A stretch of 64,000 nucleotides of DNA from Nevskiaceae bacterium (GTDB taxonomy: Bacteria; Pseudomonadota; Gammaproteobacteria; Steroidobacterales; Steroidobacteraceae). The position numbers were made by a program, and so were the translations under genes. Positions 27,907-36,340 of this stretch are shown here, one piece after another; the stretch's first letter is position 1, and each line of letters starts with the position of its first letter. A model generated the notes under the pieces. It was not told the DNA's origin, did no database searches, and saw only the letters and a program-made list of their open reading frames with translations. The stretch spans positions 1-64,000 of the forward strand of contig VEQP01000008.1 of NCBI GenBank assembly GCA_018883185.1, written 5' to 3'.

Positions 27907-29157
27907 TTAACGGCGCGGTACCACCTGTTGCGGGGACTCCTCAACGGAAACCCGAGCCTGGCCTCGTTGACCGTTGCGCAGCACCTCAAGCGAGACGGTT
28001 TGTCCGGGCGAGGTGTCGGCGATGGCGATCAGCACCTCGCGCGCCGTGCTCGCCACCTTATCGTTGAACTTCACCACGACATCCCCGGGCCGCATGCCTG
28101 CGCGTTGCGCCGGGCCGTTGCTCGCCAGACCCGTGATCAGCACGCCACCTTTGTCGATACCGAGTCGCTCGCGATCGGCATCGGTCAAGGTATCGGCGGC
28201 AATGCCGATCCAGCCACGCAGCACGCGCCCCCGCGTGACGATTTCGCTGACGACGCCACGCACCAGATTCACCGGAATCGCAAAGCCGATCCCTTCGACG
28301 CCGAGGTTGCGGGCGATGACGGCTGTGTTGATACCGACGAGTTCGCCGCGGGTGTTGATCAGCGCACCGCCCGAGTTACCGAAGTTGATCGGTGCATCGG
28401 TCTGGATGAAGTTCTCGTAGGTGGCGAGCCCCAACTGGTCGCGGCCCACGGCGCTGACGATGCCCTGTGTCACGGTCTGCGACAAACCGATCGGGTTACC
28501 GATCGCCAGCACCACATCGCCCACCGTCAGCTGGTCCGAGCGTCCAAGGCGGATCGCGGGCAAATTGGGCAAGTCGATTTCGAGCAGGGCGAGGTCGGTG
28601 TCGGGGTCGCGGCCGACCACTTCCGCATCGGCCACGCGGCCATCGGCCAGTTGCACGCGGATCGAGGCGGCGTTGTCGATGACGTGGTGGTTGGTCACGA
28701 TTTGACCCGACGGGTCGATGATCACACCCGAGCCCAGCGACTGTTGCATTCGACGCCGGTAGAGCGGTGCGAATTCACCGAACGGGTCCTGCAGAAAATT
28801 GCGCGGCACGCGCTCGTTGACGACGCGCCTGACATAGATGTTGACCACCGCCGGGGCAGCGATCCGGATGGCCGCGGCATGGCTGCCGGTCGACGACGGT
28901 CCGGATACGGGTGCGGGGGGCAGAATGATGTCCTTCGGCGCGTCCTCAACAGAAGACTTGCCGTCTGTGCTCGGTGCAGCTGACGGTGCGCCAGGCAGCA
29001 CGATTTCCGTAGGCGCTTGCGCCGCTTTGCCAAAACCCAAGGCGCCGAGCAGTTCAGGGCGCCACTGCGCCGCTGCGATGAGGCCGAGAAACGCGAAGGC
29101 CAGACCGCCGACGATCGAGCCCCAGATGAATATCACCGCTTTTTGCCAGCCGCTCAT
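27907..29157 (-). CDS. degS: DegS/AlgW-like membrane-anchored serine protease with one PDZ domain
   Basis: The start is chosen at ATG 29157, preceded by GGAGGAGCAGG; an in-frame GTG at 29187 adds ten basic residues. The 416-residue product has one N-terminal TM helix (VIFIWGSIVGGLAFAFLGLIAAA), a Pro-rich linker, a trypsin-like domain with triad His158 (TNHHV), Asp188 (DTDLALL) and Ser262 (GNSGGAL), and a single C-terminal PDZ domain. One anchor plus one PDZ fits the DegS/AlgW class, which cleaves RseA/MucA to start the sigma-E envelope response. The extended linker is longer than in E. coli DegS. It is convergent with murA (45 bp gap) and divergent from petA. Confidence 0.85.
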   Translation of the reverse strand: MSGWQKAVIFIWGSIVGGLAFAFLGLIAAAQWRPELLGALGFGKAAQAPTEIVLPGAPSAAPSTDGKSSVEDAPKDIILPPAPVSGPSSTGSHAAAIRIAAPAVVNIYVRRVVNERVPRNFLQDPFGEFAPLYRRRMQQSLGSGVIIDPSGQIVTNHHVIDNAASIRVQLADGRVADAEVVGRDPDTDLALLEIDLPNLPAIRLGRSDQLTVGDVVLAIGNPIGLSQTVTQGIVSAVGRDQLGLATYENFIQTDAPINFGNSGGALINTRGELVGINTAVIARNLGVEGIGFAIPVNLVRGVVSEIVTRGRVLRGWIGIAADTLTDADRERLGIDKGGVLITGLASNGPAQRAGMRPGDVVVKFNDKVASTAREVLIAIADTSPGQTVSLEVLRNGQRGQARVSVEESPQQVVPRR

Positions 29158-29182
29158 CGCCGCGAACCTGCTCCTCCGAGGC

Positions 29183-29211
29183 CGCACGAGCGCGACCCTG
29201 CGGTGTATAAT
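29183..29211 (+). promoter_or_regulatory. Possible sigma-70 promoter for petABC
   Basis: A perfect -10 hexamer TATAAT lies at 29206-29211, about 64 bp before the petA start, preceded by TG at 29204-29205. The matching -35 position (around 29183-29188) has no good TTGACA match. This is a probable promoter based on the -10 alone. It lies in the region divergent to the DegS-like gene. Confidence 0.4.
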
Positions 29212-29274
29212 GCCCGTGTTGCGCGTTTACGTGATAGCGGTCCGCGCCTGTTGCTGGGCCAGAGAGGGGAGACG

Positions 29275-29895
29275 ATGAGCGACGAATCTGTTGGCGGGTC
29301 CGACGCGGTCGACACCAGTCGACGCAAGTTCCTGACCGTGGCGACGGCCGCGACTGGGGCAGTCGGCGTGGGTTTCACATTGGTACCCTTCATCTCCTCC
29401 TGGAAACCCTCCGAACGCGCGCGAGCGCTCGGCGCTCCGCTCGAGATCGACATCTCCAAACTCGAGCCGGGTCAGATGATCACGCAGAGTTGGCGCAAAC
29501 AGCCTATCTACGTGGTGCGTCGCACCCCTGAAGCCGTGGCGGCTCTCGCCAAGGTCGAGCCCTCGCTCAAAGATCCGAAGTCCGAGTCCTCCGAGCAGCC
29601 GAAGTACGCGCAAAACCAAATGCGCTCGATCAAGCCCGAAGTGCTGGTGCTCTACGCCGCCTGCACTCACCTCGGTTGCCTGCCGAAGCAGTATTTCACG
29701 CAAGCCGACCCCGCCATGGGCGCCGATTGGCCGGGTGGGTTCTTTTGTCCCTGCCATGGTTCGCGTTTCGATCTGGCCGGGCGTGTGTTCAACGGTTCGC
29801 CCGCCTCGGCGAACCTGCGGGTCCCGCCGCATAGTTTCGAAAGTGACTCGATGCTCGTGATTGGCGTCGATGCTGCTGCACAAGGAGCTGGCTAA
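29275..29895 (+). CDS. petA: Ubiquinol-cytochrome c reductase Rieske iron-sulfur subunit
   Basis: The start is ATG 29275 with AGAGGGGAG just upstream; the longer frame to 29017 is antisense to degS. The 206-residue product has a twin-arginine signal anchor (SRRKFLTVATAATGAVGVGF). The Rieske [2Fe-2S] binding motifs CTHLGC and CPCHGS are about 26 residues apart. It moves electrons from ubiquinol to cytochrome c1 in the bc1 complex. Its stop overlaps the petB start (TAATG). Confidence 0.97.
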   Translation: MSDESVGGSDAVDTSRRKFLTVATAATGAVGVGFTLVPFISSWKPSERARALGAPLEIDISKLEPGQMITQSWRKQPIYVVRRTPEAVAALAKVEPSLKDPKSESSEQPKYAQNQMRSIKPEVLVLYAACTHLGCLPKQYFTQADPAMGADWPGGFFCPCHGSRFDLAGRVFNGSPASANLRVPPHSFESDSMLVIGVDAAAQGAG

Positions 29896-31142
29896 TGGCT
29901 GCCGCGACTGACTCCGCCGCCGGAAAGGCTGGCTTTCGTGCTTGGCTGAACAAGCGTCTGCCGGTCGATGAGTTCATGGAATCCCAGCTCATCGGCTACT
30001 TCGCGCCGAAGAACTTCAACCTGTGGTACTTCTTCGGTTCGCTGGCGTTGCTGGTGTTCGTGATCCAGATCCTGTCGGGCATCTTCCTGACGATGCACTA
30101 CAAGCCCAGCGAGCTGCTGGCTTTCGACTCAGTCGAGTACATCATGCGCGAGGTCGAGGGCGGGTGGATCATCCGCTACATGCACTCGACCGGTGCTTCG
30201 TTCTTCTTCATCGTTGTTTATCTGCACATGTTCCGCGCCATGCTCTACGGCTCGTACCGCGCGCCGCGCGAACTGCTGTGGATCCTCGGCATGCTGCTGT
30301 ATTTGGCGCTGATGGCCGAAGCCTTCATGGGCTACGTGCTGCCGTGGGGCAACATGTCTTACTGGGGCGCGCAGGTCATCGTCAATCTCTTCGGCACCAT
30401 CCCGGTGATCGGGCCGGGCATCGTCGAGTGGATCCGTGGTGACTACGGCATCGCCGACTCCACGCTGAACCGCTTCTTCGCCTTGCACGTGATCGCGGTG
30501 CCCTTTGCCATCGCTTTCCTGATCCTCATGCATCTGGTGGCGTTGCGGCAGACGGGCTCCAATAACCCCGATGGCATCGAGATCAAGGCGCGGCTCAATG
30601 CCGACGGCAAGCCGGTTGATGGCATTCCCTTCCACCCGTACTACACGGTGAAGGACGTCGTCGGCGTGGGCGTGTTCCTGATCTTCTTCTGCGGCGTGAT
30701 TTTCTTCGTGCCGACCTTCGGTGGTCTGTTCCTCGAAAAGCCGAACTTCGAGCCGGCCAACTACCTCTCCACGCCGCAGCACATTGCGCCGGTGTGGTAC
30801 TTCACCGCGTTCTACGCGATGTTGCGCGCCGTGCCTGATCAGCAGATGGGCGCGTTGCTCATGCTGCTGGCGATCGTGGTGCTGTTCTTCCTGCCCTGGC
30901 TCGACCGCTCGCCCGTCAAGTCGATTCGCTACAAGGGCTGGTTGTCGAAGTTCTTCCTTGGCGCGTTCGTGGTGTCGTTTATCGCGTTGAGCTACCTCGG
31001 CCTGATGCCGGCCGATGGGCTGTACGTGATTCTGGCGCGCATCTTCACGACCGTGTATTTCGCGTTCTTCATTTTGATGCCTTGGTACACGAGCATCGAG
31101 AAGACAAAGCCTGCTCCGGAGAGGGTGACGTACCATGGTTAA
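29895..31142 (+). CDS. petB: Cytochrome b subunit of the bc1 complex
   Basis: This 415-residue, eight-helix cytochrome b contains the haem-ligand helices (GWIIRYMHSTGASFFFIVVY and NRFFALHVIAVPFAIAFLIL), the Qo-site segment GYVLPWGNMSYWGAQV, and the PEWY-equivalent region APVWYFTAFYAMLRAVPD. In that last motif the first residues are PVWY where PEWY is usual; the Glu-to-Val change is also reported in some proteobacteria. It is the quinol-oxidising core of complex III. It overlaps petA by 1 bp and petC by 8 bp. Confidence 0.96.
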   Translation: MAAATDSAAGKAGFRAWLNKRLPVDEFMESQLIGYFAPKNFNLWYFFGSLALLVFVIQILSGIFLTMHYKPSELLAFDSVEYIMREVEGGWIIRYMHSTGASFFFIVVYLHMFRAMLYGSYRAPRELLWILGMLLYLALMAEAFMGYVLPWGNMSYWGAQVIVNLFGTIPVIGPGIVEWIRGDYGIADSTLNRFFALHVIAVPFAIAFLILMHLVALRQTGSNNPDGIEIKARLNADGKPVDGIPFHPYYTVKDVVGVGVFLIFFCGVIFFVPTFGGLFLEKPNFEPANYLSTPQHIAPVWYFTAFYAMLRAVPDQQMGALLMLLAIVVLFFLPWLDRSPVKSIRYKGWLSKFFLGAFVVSFIALSYLGLMPADGLYVILARIFTTVYFAFFILMPWYTSIEKTKPAPERVTYHG

Positions 31143-31923
31143 GTCCTTGCATCGTTCGTTTGTCGCGGCAGCACTCCTTGCTGTGCTGGCGGTGGGTATT
31201 GCCGCGCCGGTGCGAGCGGCGGAGTCCGGCCCGCATGCGGCCTGGATGGACTGGCAGCCGGGCAACGACATCGGCAACGTGGCTTCACTGCAGCGCGGCG
31301 CCTCGCATTTCATGGGCTACTGCGCCGGCTGTCACTCGCTCAAGTACGTTCGCTACTCTCGCGTTGCCGAGGATCTGAACATCCCCGAAGCGCAGATGGA
31401 AAAACTGCTGCTGCTGCCGGGCACGAAGAAGGGTGACTACATCACCACGCCGCTGTCTGCGGCGGATGCGGAGGCCTGGTTCGGCAAGGCGCCGCCCGAT
31501 TTGTCGCTGATCACGCGGTCGAAGGGTTCCGATTACGTCTATCAATTCATGAAGACGTTCTACGCGGCGCCGTCGCGGCCCACGGGCGTCGACAACCTCG
31601 CGCTGCCGGGTACGGCCATGCCGCATGTGCTCTCGGCTCTGCAGGGTGTTCAAGAAGCGAAGTTCAAGGTGGTCGAGAAGACCGTGGACGGCGCGAAGGT
31701 CACCGAAAAAATCTGGGAATCGTTCGAGGCCGGTGAGCCCGGGCAGTTGTCGGCGGAGGAGTACGATGCCTTCCTGCGCGACACCGTCAACTTCCTCGAG
31801 TACGCGGGCGAGCCGTCCAAAGCCAAGCGCCTGTCGATGGGCGTGTGGGTAATCCTGTTCCTGCTGGTGTTCACGTTGTTCGCGTATCTTCTGAAGCAGG
31901 AATACTGGAAGGACGTCAAGTAA
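31135..31923 (+). CDS. petC: Cytochrome c1 subunit of the bc1 complex
   Basis: The 262-residue product has a signal peptide (FVAAALLAVLAVGIAAPVRAAE). One covalent haem site, CAGCH, lies at about residues 63-67 (YCAGCHSLKYVRYSR). The axial Met is probably in GTAMPHVLSAL. A C-terminal TM anchor (GVWVILFLLVFTLFAYLLK) holds it in the membrane. It accepts electrons from the Rieske protein and passes them to soluble cytochrome c. Its ATG overlaps petB by 8 bp. Confidence 0.97.
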   Translation: MVKSLHRSFVAAALLAVLAVGIAAPVRAAESGPHAAWMDWQPGNDIGNVASLQRGASHFMGYCAGCHSLKYVRYSRVAEDLNIPEAQMEKLLLLPGTKKGDYITTPLSAADAEAWFGKAPPDLSLITRSKGSDYVYQFMKTFYAAPSRPTGVDNLALPGTAMPHVLSALQGVQEAKFKVVEKTVDGAKVTEKIWESFEAGEPGQLSAEEYDAFLRDTVNFLEYAGEPSKAKRLSMGVWVILFLLVFTLFAYLLKQEYWKDVK

Positions 31924-31934
31924 TTCCCGGAGGA

Positions 31935-32366
31935 GTGCTCATCCCGCGTCGCCCGTACCTGCTGCGGGCCATGCATCAGTGGATGACCGATAGCGGTCTG
32001 ACGCCGCACGTCATGGTCGACGCCGGCGTGTCCGGCGTCGACGTGCCCAAGGCGCATGTGCGTGAGGGGCGCATCGTCCTCAACATCGGCTACGACGCCA
32101 CTCGCCATCTCGATCTCGGCAACGACTGGATCAGTTTCGAGGCCCGCTTCGGCGGTGTCGCTCGCCAACTGCGCTTCCCGGTGCTTGCCGTGCAAAGCAT
32201 CTACGCAAGAGAGACGGGTGAGGGCATCGTGTTTCCGCCCGAGGATTCTTTGACCCCGCCCGAGGGGCCGGCGCCCAGCGATCCGGCAGCACCGCCGCAA
32301 GGCGCGGCGCCTGCGGGCGCACCTTCGGCATCGCCTCGGCGACCGAGTCTCAAGGTCGTCAAATAA
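31935..32366 (+). CDS. sspB: ClpXP specificity-enhancing factor SspB
   Basis: The core is PRRPYLLRAMHQWMTDSGLT followed by PHVMVDA, NIGYDATRHLDLGNDWISF and FGGVARQLRFPVLAVQSIYA, matching SspB. The C-terminus is an acidic/Pro/Ala linker ending RRPSLKVVK, the ClpX-docking tail. SspB tethers ssrA-tagged proteins to ClpXP. The start is uncertain: GTG 31935 directly abuts the Shine-Dalgarno-like GGAGGA at 31929-31934. ATC 31941 has ideal spacing but is a non-standard start. As annotated it has 143 residues. sspA, usually between petC and sspB, is absent. Confidence 0.88.
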   Translation: MLIPRRPYLLRAMHQWMTDSGLTPHVMVDAGVSGVDVPKAHVREGRIVLNIGYDATRHLDLGNDWISFEARFGGVARQLRFPVLAVQSIYARETGEGIVFPPEDSLTPPEGPAPSDPAAPPQGAAPAGAPSASPRRPSLKVVK

Positions 32367-32367
32367 T

Positions 32368-32769
32368 TCAATCGCTTGCGCTAAAGGCGTGGGCGATCCA
32401 TTCCAGTTGCCACTTGCCGTCCGGGTCGGCCTCGACGGCAATCACGTCGAAGCGTAGCGGCCAGCGGGCCAATGCCGGATGGCATTGCAACAACTGTCGT
32501 GTGGTGCGGATGATCTTGCGCTGCTTTCCGCTATCGACGCTCGCGGCGCTGCCGCCGAAATCGCGATTCGATCGCAGTCTGACCTCAACGATGAGCAGCA
32601 TGTCGCGCCAGCGGGCGACCAGATCGAGTTCACCGCTACGCCGACGGAAGTTGCGCAGCACAATCTCGGCGCCGTGTCGTTCGAGGTGCTGCGCGGCGAG
32701 TTGCTCGGCGCGCCGGCCGAGCGCCATGCGCGCGATGTCGTTCGTGGGCTCGAAGTCAGGCTCCGTCAT
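32368..32769 (-). CDS. yraN: YraN family protein (UPF0102, nuclease-like)
   Basis: This 133-residue protein has the UPF0102 pattern: GRRAEQLAAQHLERHGAEIV, LRNFRRRSGELDLVARWRD and LLIVEVRLRSN, then RFDVIAVE. It resembles a small Holliday-junction-resolvase/endonuclease-like fold with the acidic E-LD-EV core; its real role is unknown. The start overlaps the lpoA end by 14 bp, the conserved yraM-yraN pairing. It ends 1 bp from the convergent sspB. Confidence 0.93.
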   Translation of the reverse strand: MTEPDFEPTNDIARMALGRRAEQLAAQHLERHGAEIVLRNFRRRSGELDLVARWRDMLLIVEVRLRSNRDFGGSAASVDSGKQRKIIRTTRQLLQCHPALARWPLRFDVIAVEADPDGKWQLEWIAHAFSASD

Positions 32770-34726
32770 CGAGCAGCTTCAACGAGTCGCTCGTGATCTC
32801 GGCCCAGCGCAGACTGCGCTGCACGCGCCGCTCGGCATCAAGCGAAAGCGTGCCGCTAGCGCCGTCGATCGTAAGACCAGAGGCCCCCATCGCCTTGCCG
32901 CGCTCGCGCAGCGCCTGCTGCAGCAGCCAGGCGTCATGGCCGAAGGCGTAGAGGCGACCGCGACCACGCGTGTCGCCGAACGCGCTGCTCGTTGCCGCGC
33001 GCAGTGCGGCGACGGCCGGGGTGTCTGCCGCAATCATCCAGGGCATGTCCGGAAACATCACTCCGTCCAAGTCGTTGCCGGAGCGCCCGTCCCAGGCTTC
33101 GGAGGTCGTGTACGTCGGGATGTCGCCAGCGGCGTTGAACTGTAATTGCGGTCGCAACTGGCGTAGCAGCGCCGCTTGGCCGGGGGTGAACAGGAAATCG
33201 ACGTCGCTGCGGCGACGCGGCTGGAAGGCGAGCGGCAGATCCAGCACCGCCTGCAGTCGACGGTGACGTGCACGGCTGTCATCGAGTCGCAGCGCCGTTT
33301 GGAGGGTTGCGGTCAGATCGCTGCCACTTAGCGTCTCGGCGGTCAGCACCCGGCCGCCGCCGGCTTCCAATTCCTCCTTGAACGCCTTAAGCACCCGCGC
33401 ACCCCATTCGCCCGCGGGCACGAACGCAATGGCTCGGCGTCGGCCTTCACTGAGGGCGCGGCGGGCGACGGCGCGTGCTTCTTCCTCCGGTGAGAGGGCG
33501 AATTGGTAGAAGGTCGAACTCGATGCCGCTTGGTCGGCGGGCAAGAAATTCAGACCCAGAATCGGGACCTGCGTTTGGAAGGTGGCGGCGGAGACGACTT
33601 CCTCCCGGGCGAGCGGGCCGATGACGAATTCCGCGCCGGCACTTGTCGCGCTCTGCAGAGCTTCCGCCACGCTGAGCGCACCGGTGTCGTAAAAGCGCAG
33701 CGGTGCGCGCGCGGCGACTGGGGTGGCGTAGTAGGCGCTCAGTAAGCCATCGCGTAATTGCGCGCCCGCGGCGGCGTTGCGGCCTGATAAGGGCAACAGA
33801 GCGGCGACATGCGCCTCAGGACGCACCACCGTGGGTTGCGCGGCGGCGGGCTGGGTGGTCGACGTGGCCGGTTTGCTGGCTGACGCTGATGCCGTGGCGC
33901 TTGCAGCCGAGGCCGCGCCTGGGGTGGCAGCGGTGTCGGGCGGTGCAATGGGCTTGTGGGTCGCGGCCAATGCGGCACTTGCCGGATGCCGCGGGTAGCG
34001 TGCACGCCATGCAGCCGTCAATGCGGCGTTGGCCGATTGAGGGGCGAGCGCGGCGCGGGCAGCGAGCGGCGCCGCTTCGAGCCAGCCTCGGGCCGCCGCA
34101 TCGCGCCCGGCGCTACGAGGGTCGGTGGTGAGGCCACGCGCGATGGCCTCACGCAACTGCAACAAAAATTCGGCGCGCAACGTAGCGAGAGCCGGGGCAT
34201 CGCTGGCGCGCAGGGTCTCGCGTTCGGCCATGCTGCGAATGGCTTGCAGGGGTCGCTGTGCAGCCAGCGCAAGACGCTGACGAAGTTCGTGATAGGCCTC
34301 GATCTGCGCAGCCGTTTGCGGTGCTTGAAGCGCTGAGAGCGTCTCCCACGCAGCCGGGGCACCGGCCGTCAACCATTGCAACTCGGTCGCCAGCAGGTCA
34401 CGCCGATACGCCGTGGCAGGCTCCACCGGCGGCGTAAATAAACCCAGTTGACGTGTCGCCAACGCTGTATCCGAGGCCCGCAGTGCTGCGCCGAGAGCGC
34501 TCAGCCGGTACTCGTTCCCGACGGCACCCGGGGTGGCCTCGGCCAGAGCGGCGTAATCCCGAGCGGCCGCTGCGTACTCACCGCGCGCGAGCAGGGCGGC
34601 CGCTTGTTCCGGCGTCGTGGCCAGACGCGTTGGCGTCGCGCCGCAGGCCGCCAGCAGGCTCAGTAGCACGGCGATGGCGCCACGCCAGACCGATCGATGC
34701 GCAGGCAAAGGCAGGGGTCGTTTCAT
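32756..34726 (-). CDS. lpoA: Penicillin-binding protein activator LpoA
   Basis: The start is ATG 34726 (MKRPLPLPAHRS), giving a lipoprotein signal with lipobox LLAAC near residue 28; the frame is open further to 34783 without support. The 656-residue product has an N-terminal TPR-like domain (~30-270), an Ala/Thr/Pro linker, and a C-terminal periplasmic-binding-protein fold (HVAALLPLSGRNAAAGAQLRD; ILGLNFLPAD; RRAIAFVPAGEWGARVL). It is an outer-membrane lipoprotein that activates PBP1A. It is divergent from rsmI, as in E. coli. Confidence 0.9.
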   Translation of the reverse strand: MKRPLPLPAHRSVWRGAIAVLLSLLAACGATPTRLATTPEQAAALLARGEYAAAARDYAALAEATPGAVGNEYRLSALGAALRASDTALATRQLGLFTPPVEPATAYRRDLLATELQWLTAGAPAAWETLSALQAPQTAAQIEAYHELRQRLALAAQRPLQAIRSMAERETLRASDAPALATLRAEFLLQLREAIARGLTTDPRSAGRDAAARGWLEAAPLAARAALAPQSANAALTAAWRARYPRHPASAALAATHKPIAPPDTAATPGAASAASATASASASKPATSTTQPAAAQPTVVRPEAHVAALLPLSGRNAAAGAQLRDGLLSAYYATPVAARAPLRFYDTGALSVAEALQSATSAGAEFVIGPLAREEVVSAATFQTQVPILGLNFLPADQAASSSTFYQFALSPEEEARAVARRALSEGRRRAIAFVPAGEWGARVLKAFKEELEAGGGRVLTAETLSGSDLTATLQTALRLDDSRARHRRLQAVLDLPLAFQPRRRSDVDFLFTPGQAALLRQLRPQLQFNAAGDIPTYTTSEAWDGRSGNDLDGVMFPDMPWMIAADTPAVAALRAATSSAFGDTRGRGRLYAFGHDAWLLQQALRERGKAMGASGLTIDGASGTLSLDAERRVQRSLRWAEITSDSLKLLDDGA

Positions 34727-34807
34727 GGGAAGTGGGTCGTGGATTGAATCCGCTGTCGGGGGGGTGCAGGATGCCGGACGCATCGCCGTTTGAGGAGCGC
34801 AATTATA

Positions 34808-35695
34808 GTGGTTCGGCAGGCAGGAACGGACCCGACGGCGGGTCGGCTCGAGGTTATCGCCACGCCGATCGGCAACCTCGCAGATTTGTCAGACCGAGCG
34901 CGCGAGGCACTGGCTGCGGCCGACGTGGTTGCGGCGGAAGACACCCGGCGTACGGGTCAGTTGTTGGCGGCACTCGGTCTGCAAAAATCGCTGCTCTCGT
35001 TACACGCCCATAACGAGCGTGAGCGGAGCGCCGTGCTGCTGCAGCGGCTGGCTGCGGGTGAACGCGTGGCGCTCGTCAGCGACGCGGGTACGCCGCTGCT
35101 GTCGGACCCGGGCTTCGAGCTGGTTCGCCTCGCGGCGGCGGCTGGGCACGAGGTGCGCGCGATCCCGGGGCCGACCGCGATTGCTGCGGCGCTCTCGGTG
35201 GCCGGCATACCGACCGAGAGGTTCTGCTTCGAGGGGTTTCTGCCGAGCAAACCGCGCGAGCGTGAGGCGCGCCTCGAGGGGCTTGCGCGCGAGTCGCGCA
35301 CTCTGGTGCTGTTCGAGGCGCCGCACCGCATCGCCGATACGCTTGCCGACTGCGCCCGGGTATTCGGCGCCGAGCGTCGCGCGGCGGTGGCGCGCGAGCT
35401 GACCAAAGTATTCGAGACGGTTTACCGCGGAACTTTGGGCGAGCTCGCCGCTCGCGCCGCAGCGGAGGAAGACTTCCGGCGCGGTGAAATCACCATGGTG
35501 ATTGGCGGCGCTGCGGAAGTGCCGGTGGAGGACGCAGCGCAGCGTGAATTGCTGGAGCGGGTGCTGCAGCAGGCGCTCGCCTACCTACCCGCGTCCAAGG
35601 CCGCAGCCCTCGCAGCGGCCGTGAGCGGTGGTTCACGCGAGGAGGCGTATGCGCTCGCCGTGCGCCGCAGTGAGGGTCGGCGCGGCGAGCGCTGA
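34808..35695 (+). CDS. rsmI: 16S rRNA 2'-O-ribose C1402 methyltransferase RsmI
   Basis: GTG 34808 is preferred, with GAGGAG about 10 nt upstream; TTG 34790 is an alternative six codons longer. The 295-residue product carries the tetrapyrrole-methylase-type fold with LEVIATPIGNLADLSDRARE, AAEDTRRTGQLL, LVSDAGTPLLSDPG and PGPTAIAAALSVAGIPT. It uses SAM to methylate the ribose of C1402 in the ribosomal P site. It is followed 35 bp later by rnpB, a conserved neighbour. Confidence 0.94.
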   Translation: MVRQAGTDPTAGRLEVIATPIGNLADLSDRAREALAAADVVAAEDTRRTGQLLAALGLQKSLLSLHAHNERERSAVLLQRLAAGERVALVSDAGTPLLSDPGFELVRLAAAAGHEVRAIPGPTAIAAALSVAGIPTERFCFEGFLPSKPREREARLEGLARESRTLVLFEAPHRIADTLADCARVFGAERRAAVARELTKVFETVYRGTLGELAARAAAEEDFRRGEITMVIGGAAEVPVEDAAQRELLERVLQQALAYLPASKAAALAAAVSGGSREEAYALAVRRSEGRRGER

Positions 35696-35696
35696 T

Positions 35697-35724
35697 TTGT
35701 CCTTTAAGGCGAGCAGGGTTAAGG
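35697..35724 (+). promoter_or_regulatory. Possible rnpB promoter
   Basis: TTGTCC at 35697-35702 and TTAAGG at 35719-35724 are 16 bp apart and would place the transcription start near 35731. That is exactly where the P1 helix of RNase P RNA begins. Each hexamer is an imperfect match, so this rests on position as much as on sequence. Confidence 0.4.
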
Positions 35725-35730
35725 TGCGGC

Positions 35731-36126
35731 ACGGAGTCGGCCAGGCAATCGCTGCGTTTCCCTCTTTGGGGGAGACGGGGAGGAAAGTCCGGGCTCCTTC
35801 GGACACGGTGCCAGGTAACCCCTGGGGGGCGCGAGCCCACGGAAAGTGCAACAGAAAGATACCGCCGACGCGCAGGTGGGCCGCAAGGCCGATCGACGCA
35901 GGTAAGGGTGAAATGGTGCGGTAAGAGCGCACCGCGCGGGTGGCAACATCCTCGGCACGGCAAACCCCACCGGGAGCAAGGCCAAATAGGGAAGTCGCAG
36001 GGCAACCTGCAGCGCCGTGTCCGAGCGTGACTTCCGGGTAGGCTGCTTGAGGTCTTCGGTGACGAAGATCCCAGAGGAATGATTGCCCTCGACAGAACCC
36101 GGCTTATCGGCCGACTCCGTTCTTTC
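35731..36126 (+). ncRNA. rnpB: RNase P RNA component, class A
   Basis: The conserved M1-type RNA blocks occur in order: GAGGAAAGTCCGGGCTCC near 35780, GTGCAACAGAAAGATACCGCC, GGTAAGGGTGAAATGGTGCG, AAGAGCGCACCGCG, GGAGCAAGGCCAAATAGGG, GGGTAGGCTGCTTGAG and ACAGAACCCGGCTTATCGG. The ends are set by a perfect 12-bp P1 helix between 35731-35742 and 36109-36120. The RNA is the catalytic subunit that matures tRNA 5' ends. The order rsmI-rnpB-mraZ is common in gammaproteobacteria. Confidence 0.96.
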
Positions 36127-36134
36127 TAAGGTAC

Positions 36135-36165
36135 GTTTCAGCTAATCGCCTTAAGCCACTGAAAC
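36135..36165. repeat. Inverted repeat downstream of rnpB
   Basis: GTTTCAG (36135-36141) and CTGAAAC (36159-36165) form a perfect 7-bp stem with a 17-nt loop just after rnpB, followed by an A/T-rich stretch with two separated TTTT runs. It could be a weak rnpB terminator, but no continuous T tract follows directly. The rest of the gap to mraZ (36166-36254) shows nothing else I recognise. Confidence 0.35.
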
Positions 36166-36254
36166 CCCACAATTTTCATCCATTTTCGCGCACTCGAAAC
36201 TTGTCGACAGCGCCGTAAGTTATTGGCGGAGCGCAAATTTTTTCCCATTTACCG

Positions 36255-36284
36255 TTGACACTGACCGCGCGCGATTTCTATAGT
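36255..36284 (+). promoter_or_regulatory. Sigma-70 promoter of the dcw cluster (Pmra)
   Basis: A perfect -35 TTGACA at 36255-36260 and a near-consensus -10 TATAGT at 36279-36284 are separated by 18 bp, in A/T-richer DNA than the surroundings. It would start transcription near 36291, immediately in front of the MraZ boxes and about 50 nt before mraZ. It is probably the main promoter for mraZ through the division and wall genes. Confidence 0.8.
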
Positions 36285-36293
36285 GGCGCCAAG

Positions 36294-36318
36294 TGGTGGA
36301 AAGTGGGGAGAACTGGGC
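36294..36318 (+). promoter_or_regulatory. MraZ operator: three TGGGN-type boxes at a 10-bp period
   Basis: TGGTG (36294), TGGGG (36304) and TGGGC (36314) sit exactly 10 bp apart, each separated by 5 bp, just downstream of the promoter -10. This matches the known MraZ site architecture of repeated TGGGN boxes with 5-nt spacers. It implies negative autoregulation of the cluster by the ring-shaped MraZ; the first box is imperfect. Confidence 0.75.
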
Positions 36319-36340
36319 GGATTGACGCCCGTTTGACGTC

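Noticed and set aside
34804-34809. TATAGT just before rsmI considered as a -10 element
   Set aside because: It overlaps the chosen GTG start and has no -35 at the right distance; transcription would begin inside the gene.
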